From positions 1 through 11,738 of the forward strand of contig JAASTB010000038.1 in NCBI GenBank assembly GCA_021767625.1: DNA of 11,738 nucleotides, in the 5' to 3' direction. This document shows positions 5,931-11,738 of the stretch, one piece after another. A program made the position numbers and the translations under genes. The notes beneath the pieces are model-generated. The model saw only the letters and a list, made by a program, of their open reading frames with translations. It was not told where the DNA came from and searched no databases. Position 1 is the stretch's first letter. Every line of letters starts with the position of its first letter. This DNA is from Wenzhouxiangella sp. Its GTDB lineage: Bacteria > Pseudomonadota > Gammaproteobacteria > Xanthomonadales > Wenzhouxiangellaceae.

Positions 5931-6239
5931 TCAATCCAGCCGGCCGAAGGCTTCCAGCGGTGTTACCCAGTAACGGATCCCCGTGCCCGGGAAAGCGGCC
6001 CTGAGCGCCTCGACCACCGTCTCGGCCGTCCCGGAAGACAGGCAACTCTGGATCATCACTCGGGCTCGCCGGCCGGCCACCTGCTCGCGCAGGTCCATCG
6101 CTTCGGGATGCTCGCCGTGACCGCGGATGGGCATGGTGCTGAATCCGGGGAGATCGTCCCGTGCGAGCAGCCAGTCGACGACGATGTCCTCGATATCGGG
6201 TGAGACGACGATGGTCAGCAAGCGATTGTGTTCGTTCAT
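5931..6239 (-). CDS. DUF3240 family small protein of the metal-efflux operon
   Basis: A 102-aa protein matching the DUF3240 pattern: LLTIVVSPDIEDIVVDWLL near the N-terminus (residues 7-25), GFSTMPIRGHGEHPEAM (32-48), REQVAGRRARVMIQ, and a C-terminal RYWVTPLEAFGRLD. Members of this family commonly follow CzcA/CusA-type pumps in proteobacteria. The fold is thought to be ferredoxin-like and related to the PII/CutA group; that is family knowledge recalled, not seen here. It has no signal peptide, so it is probably cytoplasmic. H41 and H44 in the central loop could bind metal, which is speculation. Its ATG overlaps the pump stop as ATGA (6236-6239), indicating tight coupling. A regulatory or sensing role for the pump is plausible but unproven. 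Confidence 0.85.
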   Translation of the reverse strand: MNEHNRLLTIVVSPDIEDIVVDWLLARDDLPGFSTMPIRGHGEHPEAMDLREQVAGRRARVMIQSCLSSGTAETVVEALRAAFPGTGIRYWVTPLEAFGRLD

Positions 6240-9200
6240 CGATGGGCCTCCTCGGTTTCGGCGTCGGTGGGTTCGCCCGGCGACGGCTCACCCCAGGCGC
6301 GATAGAGAACCGGCAGCAGGATCAGGGTGAGCAGGGTCGAGGTCACCAGGCCGCCGATGACGACGATCGCCAGCGGTCGCTGGATTTCCGATCCCGGCCC
6401 GCTGGCGAACAGCAGCGGCACCAGGCCGAAGGCGGCGGTTGTGGCCGTCATCAGGACGGGACGGAGCCGTCGCCGCGCGCCTTCGCGCACCACCTGCTCC
6501 ATGGGCACGCCGAGGGCGCGCATCTGGTTGAAGTAAGTCAGCATGACCACGCCGTTGAGAACGGCGATCCCGAGCAAGGCGATGAAGCCGACCGAGGCGG
6601 GAACGGACAGATAGGCGCCGGTAAGCCACAGGGCGAGCACACCCCCGGTCAGGGCGAACGGGATATTGCTCAGCACCAGAACGGCCTGGCGCACCGACCG
6701 GAAGGTCGAGAACAGCAGCAGGAATATGAGTCCAAGGGCCACGGGAACGACCACGCCCAGACGCCGTGCCGCACGCTGCTGGTTTTCGAATTCGCCGCCC
6801 CACTCGAGGTAGTAGCCGGTGGGCAACTCGACGTTTTCGGCCACTCGCTGCTGGGCCTCATGGACAAAGCCGACGAGATCGCGGCCGGAGACGTTGGCGA
6901 TCGCCACCGAATAGCGATTGCTCTTTTCCCGCTCGATGGCGACAGGGCCCGCCACCCGCTCGAGAGTGGCCAGCTGCCCCAGCGGAACGACCGTGCCGTC
7001 GGGACGGGTAATGCGCAGGTTGGCGAATGCCGCCGGCGAATTGCTTACGGAATCGGGTCCGCGCACCACCAGGGGTGTCCTGCGGATGCCCTCGTAGACG
7101 GTACCCGCCTGCAAACCTTCAACCTGGGCGCGCAGCATGTCCTGCAGCGACTTGACCGAAAGGCCGGCCCGTCCGACGGCCAGGGGATCGATATTGACCT
7201 GGTAGTACTGGGCCCCGTCGTTGGCCGGGCTGAACACGTCTTCGGCACCCTCGATGGCTTGCAGCTCGGCCACGATCGCGTCGGCCGTGCGATTGAGGGC
7301 CGCCTGGTCGGAACCGAACACCTTCACGGCCAGGTCGCCGCGCACGCCCGTGAGCATCTCCGAGACCCGCATCTCGATCGGCTGGGTGAAGGTGACATTG
7401 ATGCCGACGAAAGGCTCCAGCCTGGCGCGAATCGCGTCGATCAGCGCCTCCTTGTCGGAAACCGTCCAGTCCTCGCGCGGCTCGAGCTGCAGAAAACTGT
7501 CGGTTTCGTTCAGCCCCATCGGGTCGAGACCCAGCTCGTCCGAGCCGGTCCGGGCGATGACATTCCGGATTTCGGGAATCTGCAGCAGGGCCTCCTGCAC
7601 CCTGATATCGATCGCCATCGACTCTTCGAGCGTGATCGACGGCAGCTTCTCGAGCTGAACGACGATGTCGCCCTCGTCCATGGTCGGCATGAAGGCCTTG
7701 CCGACCAGGAAGTAGACGCCACCGGCGACGACCAGCAGGCCCGCAGCGATTCCGACCACGGCTCTTTCGTGCCCGAGCGACCACTCCAGAGCCGGACGAT
7801 AGGCGGCCTGGAGGCGCCGGACGATCCAGGGCTCCTCGGCCGCCCCCTGCCTGAGCAGGTAGGACGCGAATACGGGAATGACCGTCAGCGAGAGCAACAG
7901 GGAACCGGCGAGCGCAAAGACGATGGTGGCGGCCACCGGCGAGAACAGCTTGCCCTCCAGGCCCTGCAGGGTGAGCAGCGGCAGGAACACCAGGATGATG
8001 ATGACGATGCCGGAGGTCACCGGGAGAGCTACTTCGCGCGCGGCGCGGTAGACCAGGTGGAGGCGCGGCACACGCTGGCCGTCGCGCTCGGCCTTGAGAT
8101 GGGTGTCGATGTTTTCGACCATGACCACGGCGGCATCGACCAGCATGCCGATGGCGATGACGAGACCGCCGAGCGACATCAGGTTGGCCGACATATCGAA
8201 CGCGTACATCAGGATGAAGGTCACGAGCGCCGCCAGCGGCAGCACCAGTGCGACCGTCAGGGCCGCGCGCAGGTTACCCAGGAAGAGCACGAGCAGCACC
8301 ACGACCAGGACGATGGCATGAACGAGTGCGTTGGAGACGGTGCCGACCGCGCGGGAGACCAGGTTGCCGCGATCGTAGAACACCTCGACGCTGACGCCGT
8401 CGGGCAGCCCCGGGCGCAGCTCTTCGAGTTTCTGCCTGACGCCGTCGACGACCTCGCGCGCATTGGCGCCGCGAAGTCCGAGCACCAGGCCCTGGACCGC
8501 TTCGCCCTCGGCATTTCGCGTCACGCCGCCGTAACGGGTGAGCGCACCGAAACGCACCTCGGCCACGTCGCGGACCCGAACCGGTTCGGTGGGATGCGGC
8601 TTGACGACGATGTCGCGCAGATCCTGAAGCGTCCGGATGCTGCCTTGCGAGCGCACCAGCAGCACCTCCTCGCCGTCGTTGAGCCGACCGGCGCCGTCGT
8701 TGCGGTTGTTGGCTTCCAGGGCACGGACCAGGTCCGACACCGAAAGCCCTCGTCCGTAGAGGCTGGCGTTGTCGGGCACGACCTCGAAAGTCTTGACGAA
8801 ACCGCCCAGGGAATTGACGTCGGCCACGCCCTCGACAGTGCGCAGCGCCGGCCGGATGACCCAGTCGAGCAGCGAGCGCCGTTCGCTCAGCGTGAGGTCG
8901 CCGCCCTCGACGGTGAACATGAACATCTCGCCGAGCGGTGTCGTCATCGGCGCAAGACCGCCCGAGACCTCCCCCGGCAGATCCCCCCAAACGGCGTTGA
9001 GCCGCTCGGCGACCTGCTGCCGCGCCCAGTAGATGTCGGTGCCTTCCTCGAAATCGATGGTAATGTCGGTCAGCGCGTACTTCGTAGTCGAACGCAGCAT
9101 GCGCTGGCCGGGAATCCCCAGCATCTCGACCTCGATAGGTGCCGTGATCCGGGCCTCCACTTCCTCGGGCGTCATGCCCGGCGCCTTGACGATCACCTTG

Positions 9201-9340
9201 ACCTGCGGCACGGACACATCGGGAAACGCGTCGATCGGCGTACGGTTGAAGGCGGCCCATCCCCCGCCGACCACCACGGCGACGCCGAGCAGCATGAGCA
9301 GACGCTGCGTCAGGGCGAACTGAACGAGCCGGTCGAGCAT
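6236..9340 (-). CDS. CusA/CzcA-family heavy-metal efflux RND pump
   Basis: A 1034-aa inner-membrane proton/metal antiporter of the HME-RND family, which drives metal ions out through a partner adaptor and outer membrane channel. TM1 is near residues 10-30. PIDAFPDVSVPQVKV and the porter domains follow, then TM2-6 (about 330-500), TM7 (about 540), a second periplasmic part, and TM8-12 (about 860-1015). TM4 reads AIGMLVDAAVVMVEN with A396, D402 and E409, the pattern of CusA, where CzcA has DFG. TM10 has AVLNG and the following loop RPVLMTA, both CzcA-like, and the three substrate methionines of E. coli CusA do not appear at the matching places. The substrate, monovalent or divalent, is therefore unsettled. 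The start is an ATG two bases after the adaptor stop, with GAGGG nine bases upstream. Confidence 0.96.
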   Translation of the reverse strand: MLDRLVQFALTQRLLMLLGVAVVVGGGWAAFNRTPIDAFPDVSVPQVKVIVKAPGMTPEEVEARITAPIEVEMLGIPGQRMLRSTTKYALTDITIDFEEGTDIYWARQQVAERLNAVWGDLPGEVSGGLAPMTTPLGEMFMFTVEGGDLTLSERRSLLDWVIRPALRTVEGVADVNSLGGFVKTFEVVPDNASLYGRGLSVSDLVRALEANNRNDGAGRLNDGEEVLLVRSQGSIRTLQDLRDIVVKPHPTEPVRVRDVAEVRFGALTRYGGVTRNAEGEAVQGLVLGLRGANAREVVDGVRQKLEELRPGLPDGVSVEVFYDRGNLVSRAVGTVSNALVHAIVLVVVLLVLFLGNLRAALTVALVLPLAALVTFILMYAFDMSANLMSLGGLVIAIGMLVDAAVVMVENIDTHLKAERDGQRVPRLHLVYRAAREVALPVTSGIVIIILVFLPLLTLQGLEGKLFSPVAATIVFALAGSLLLSLTVIPVFASYLLRQGAAEEPWIVRRLQAAYRPALEWSLGHERAVVGIAAGLLVVAGGVYFLVGKAFMPTMDEGDIVVQLEKLPSITLEESMAIDIRVQEALLQIPEIRNVIARTGSDELGLDPMGLNETDSFLQLEPREDWTVSDKEALIDAIRARLEPFVGINVTFTQPIEMRVSEMLTGVRGDLAVKVFGSDQAALNRTADAIVAELQAIEGAEDVFSPANDGAQYYQVNIDPLAVGRAGLSVKSLQDMLRAQVEGLQAGTVYEGIRRTPLVVRGPDSVSNSPAAFANLRITRPDGTVVPLGQLATLERVAGPVAIEREKSNRYSVAIANVSGRDLVGFVHEAQQRVAENVELPTGYYLEWGGEFENQQRAARRLGVVVPVALGLIFLLLFSTFRSVRQAVLVLSNIPFALTGGVLALWLTGAYLSVPASVGFIALLGIAVLNGVVMLTYFNQMRALGVPMEQVVREGARRRLRPVLMTATTAAFGLVPLLFASGPGSEIQRPLAIVVIGGLVTSTLLTLILLPVLYRAWGEPSPGEPTDAETEEAHR

Positions 9341-9342
9341 GA

Positions 9343-10458
9343 TTACAGACCCTCGTGCTGCTGCAGCCAGTAAGCCTTAAGCGAGATCGTGCCGGAGACG
9401 ACGATTGCGCTGTCCTCGGGGAATTCGCCCTCGACGACCAGCGAATCGATCTCTTCGGCGACCACGCGGACGGGAACCGCGACGAAACCTGTCGCTTGCT
9501 CACTGAAGACGAAGGCTTCGCCGTTCTCGCGGAACACGGCGGCCCGCGGCACCCTGAACGCGGGAACCTCGACGCCGCAAGTCACGCACAGCTGCGCCTC
9601 GACGAACTGCCCCGGCCGCAGCAGGTCCGCCCCCTCCTCGACCACCGCGCGCACCAGCACGCCCTGATCCTGCCCGTGAACCTGGCGGCCGACGGTGATC
9701 ACTCGGCCCTCCAGCCCCAGCTCCGGCACCTGCACCCGGGCGCCCGCGGCCACGCCCACGACGGAATCGAGCGGCGTGTGGATTTCAAGCCAGAGCCGGT
9801 CGAGCTGTCCGATTCGAAGGATCGGCGTGGCGGCATCGATGAGTTCTCCGGGCGTGCCCATCTGGTCGAGCACCACCCCGCCGAGCGGCGTGGTGACCTC
9901 CAGGCTGCTGCTGAGCTGATCACGCTGGGCCAGCTCGGCCAGGGCCGCCTCGCCGAACCCTGCCAGCAGCAGGCGTTGCCTGTGCTGCTTGAGCGTCGCT
10001 TCCGCTTCCAGCATCTCCGCTCGCGTGGTCTGGTAGCGCCGCTCCGAGATGATGCCGTCTTCGAACAGCTGCTCGTCCCGGCGCAGGGATTCGCGCGCCA
10101 GGTCGAGCCTGGCCTGGGCGGCGAGAAACTCGCGCTGAAGGTCCAGCAGGCTCGGCGAGCGGATCAGGGCCACCACCTGTCCCGGCTCGACACGGTCGCC
10201 TTCGGCAACGAGCACTTGCTCGAGCAGACCTGGCTGCGGCGCACTGACCACCCGCAGCTGGCGATTGGGCACGGTCACGCGGGCCGGCAGGCGATTGCCG
10301 ATGGCCTCGGTCACGGGATCGAGCGCCTGCGTGCGCAGGCCGAAAGCCGCCCGTTCGGCGTCGGACAGTTCGAGCGGCTCGGCTGCCGCCAGCGGCCCGA
10401 CAGCGGTGGCAAGCACCAACGCCGACAGAAAGGGAAGAAGGGGTCCGGGGACATTCAT
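9343..10458 (-). CDS. Periplasmic adaptor (membrane fusion) subunit of the metal-efflux RND system
   Basis: A 371-aa CusB/CzcB-type adaptor that joins the pump to the outer membrane factor. Residues 1-26 form a signal peptide (hydrophobic core LLPFLSALVLATAV, likely cut after LAAA). A first lipoyl half follows (about 70-100, GLLEQVLVAEGDRVEPGQ), a helical hairpin (about 105-165), the second lipoyl half (about 185-218, TTPLGGVVLDQMGTPGELI), a beta-barrel, and a membrane-proximal domain ending GTISLKAYWLQQHEGL. An unusual CxxC (C291, C294) lies at the end of the barrel domain. There is no His-rich or Met-rich N-terminal metal site. The ATG at 10458 forms an ATGA overlap with the upstream stop, and AGGAG lies about ten bases upstream. 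The frame stays open far upstream inside the neighbouring gene, but that is a by-product of high GC. Confidence 0.94.
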   Translation of the reverse strand: MNVPGPLLPFLSALVLATAVGPLAAAEPLELSDAERAAFGLRTQALDPVTEAIGNRLPARVTVPNRQLRVVSAPQPGLLEQVLVAEGDRVEPGQVVALIRSPSLLDLQREFLAAQARLDLARESLRRDEQLFEDGIISERRYQTTRAEMLEAEATLKQHRQRLLLAGFGEAALAELAQRDQLSSSLEVTTPLGGVVLDQMGTPGELIDAATPILRIGQLDRLWLEIHTPLDSVVGVAAGARVQVPELGLEGRVITVGRQVHGQDQGVLVRAVVEEGADLLRPGQFVEAQLCVTCGVEVPAFRVPRAAVFRENGEAFVFSEQATGFVAVPVRVVAEEIDSLVVEGEFPEDSAIVVSGTISLKAYWLQQHEGL

Positions 10459-11696
10459 CGGGGAATCACTCCTGCTGCCTGGTTGAATCGTGCGATTTCG
10501 CGCATGCGCTCGGCCCTCCGCCGCTCGAGCATGCTGCTGGCGGCGAGTGCGCGTTCGCGCGCCCGGATCAGGTCGAGCAGGTCGATCTCGCCGAGCTCGA
10601 AAGCCCGCTCCTGCATGGCCAGGAAGCGCTGCGCCAGGTCGTTCGATTCGATGGCCGATTCGATCGATTGCGAGAGCTTGTCGAGGCGGGTCCTGCTCTG
10701 CTCCAGATCCAGTTCCAGCGCCCGGCGCGCCTGGTGCAATGCCACGTCGGCCGCAACCGTCTGCCGATCGGCTTCGGCCGCCTTGTAGCGGGAGTGGCTG
10801 CCCAGCCCGAACGGCACCGAAAGCGCCAGCCCGAGGGAATCGCCGTAGTCGGCGCCGAAGTCGCTGCGATCGCGGCGACCCACGACGCTCAGCGTCCAGT
10901 TCTCCCGCCTTTCGGAACGGACACGCTCCCCGTCGGCCCGGTAGCGGCCCAGCTGGGCGGCCAGATAGGCCAGTTGTGGGTGATCGGGTGCAACGGTCCC
11001 TTCTGCGACCGGTTGTTCCTCCAGGCCGACGGGCAACTCGGCCAGCCCGACCGTTCGCCGATAGTCGGCCCGGGCGGTCTCCAGCGTCTGCTCGGCATCG
11101 CGCAGGCCGGCCCGCAGCTGGGCGGTTTGCTGACGCGCCAGGAGGAGGTCGGAATTCGGCAGCTCCCCCGCCTCGTATCGGCGGCGGATCTGCTCCTCGA
11201 GGTCGGCGGAGCGTTCCAGCGCACGGCGGGATTCGGCCTCGTCCACCTGCGCAAGGCGCACGGCCCAGGCCGCTGCGCGTACCAGCCCGGCCGCTTCCCA
11301 GCGCCTGAATGCGCGAAACCGGCCGGCCTCCAGGCTCGCGGCATCGGCGACAGCCAGGCGGGCGGCACGCTGCCCGGGGAGAGGCAGCGGAAGGTTCAGG
11401 GCCGCTTCCCATTCGCGAAAGCCGGTGTCGCGATCGACCTGGTCGCCGATGTACTGCACCTCGAGGCTCGGATCGTCCGCGAGCCAGCTCGACGAACGCC
11501 GATCGAGCGACTCGGCCTCGCGCATCCGGACTTCGACGAGCGCATCGGAGCGATTCTGTTCGAGGGCCGCATCGACGGCCTCGGAGAGCGTCGGCGGTTC
11601 GGCCCGGATGGCATCGATGGACAGAAGGCATCCCAGCAAGGAGAGGATCAGCCACCGCCTGCCTCCGCGGGCCGGTCGAGCAAGGATTGCGTTCAT
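10455..11696 (-). CDS. TolC/CusC-family outer membrane factor of the metal-efflux RND system
   Basis: A 413-aa outer membrane efflux protein that would form the trimeric exit channel. It has a signal peptide (RRWLILSLLGCLLSIDAIRA, probable cut after A32). LLGC at residues 20-23 is a weak lipobox, so lipidation as in CusC cannot be excluded. Two outer-membrane-efflux repeats follow, made of long amphipathic helices rich in Ala, Arg, Glu and Leu: the first begins PTLSEAVDAALEQN, the second ends EIDLLDLIRARERALAASSMLERRRAERMREIARFNQAAG. Beta-strand parts include SLEVQYIGD and LGLALSVPFGLG. It is first in the operon; the ATG has GGGAG five bases upstream. The family is certain; the partner is clear from the coupled downstream genes. 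Confidence 0.94.
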   Translation of the reverse strand: MNAILARPARGGRRWLILSLLGCLLSIDAIRAEPPTLSEAVDAALEQNRSDALVEVRMREAESLDRRSSSWLADDPSLEVQYIGDQVDRDTGFREWEAALNLPLPLPGQRAARLAVADAASLEAGRFRAFRRWEAAGLVRAAAWAVRLAQVDEAESRRALERSADLEEQIRRRYEAGELPNSDLLLARQQTAQLRAGLRDAEQTLETARADYRRTVGLAELPVGLEEQPVAEGTVAPDHPQLAYLAAQLGRYRADGERVRSERRENWTLSVVGRRDRSDFGADYGDSLGLALSVPFGLGSHSRYKAAEADRQTVAADVALHQARRALELDLEQSRTRLDKLSQSIESAIESNDLAQRFLAMQERAFELGEIDLLDLIRARERALAASSMLERRRAERMREIARFNQAAGVIPR

Positions 11697-11698
11697 AC

Positions 11699-11731
11699 CG
11701 CTCCCTTTTCGCAGTTCGATTCCTGGGAGCG
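11699..11731 (-). promoter_or_regulatory. Inverted repeat covering the ribosome site of the efflux operon
   Basis: CGCTCCC (minus strand 11731-11725) and GGGAGCG (11705-11699) are perfect 7-bp complements 19 bases apart. The second arm contains the GGGAG ribosome site of the outer membrane factor gene. In RNA the hairpin would hide this site; in DNA the repeat could be an operator. The promoter itself must lie at or beyond the window edge, since only 42 bases precede the gene. Confidence 0.4.
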
Positions 11732-11738
11732 AATTTAC

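Noticed and set aside
6161..9373. A 1070-codon open frame on the plus strand, antisense to the RND pump gene
   Set aside because: It is the mirror of a long high-GC coding sequence. Its product is rich in His, Gln, Asp and Arg with no recognisable domain, while the opposite strand encodes a complete RND pump.
10459..11655. Upstream extension of the adaptor frame, which would give a 770-aa protein
   Set aside because: The extra 399 residues are Arg/Gly/Pro-rich and lie over the outer membrane factor gene in another frame. The real start at 10458 has a signal peptide and an ATGA junction.

Overview
The window is high-GC bacterial DNA, densely coded, most likely from a gammaproteobacterium. The evidence is an E. 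coli-type LexA box (CTGT-N8-ACAG), an ImuA/ImuB/DnaE2 mutagenesis cassette, and a CusA/CzcA-type metal efflux operon carrying a DUF3240 gene. I cannot name a genus; lineages near Chromatiales, Xanthomonadales or Wenzhouxiangella are a guess.

Left part (1-5195): an SOS mutagenesis module in divergent layout. imuB (cut by the window edge) and imuA are read leftward and dnaE2 (imuC) is read rightward. The short gap between imuA and dnaE2 holds one near-consensus LexA box that can serve both sides. ImuA, ImuB and DnaE2 are known to act together in damage-induced translesion synthesis.

The striking feature is a family of palindromic elements with arms built from 9-bp units (like ACCACGGAA, with TTCCGTGGT on the other arm). 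Three copies lie in frame inside dnaE2 (about 2105-2189, 3450-3605 and 4342-4482) and a fourth lies just after its stop (5213-5345). The open frame is intact, the three polymerase aspartates remain, and the inserts account for the protein's extra length (1169 aa against roughly 1020-1080). The arm unit has no stop codon in any of six frames. The first copy carries the same base change in both arms, so the arms covary. The arrangement recalls Rickettsia palindromic elements but the sequence is different.

Middle (5196-5930): a short gap containing the fourth element and a T7 run, then a leftward universal stress protein gene convergent with dnaE2, then a 121-base gap.

Right part (5931-11738): a tight leftward operon in transcription order: TolC-type outer membrane factor, periplasmic adaptor, RND pump, DUF3240 small protein. 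Two junctions are ATGA overlaps and one is a 2-base gap. Together the first three would form an envelope-spanning heavy-metal exporter. The pump mixes a CusA-like TM4 motif with otherwise CzcA-like key positions, so its metal is uncertain. The same-strand universal stress gene downstream may be cotranscribed or have its own promoter. No rRNA, tRNA, CRISPR array, transposase or integrase was seen.
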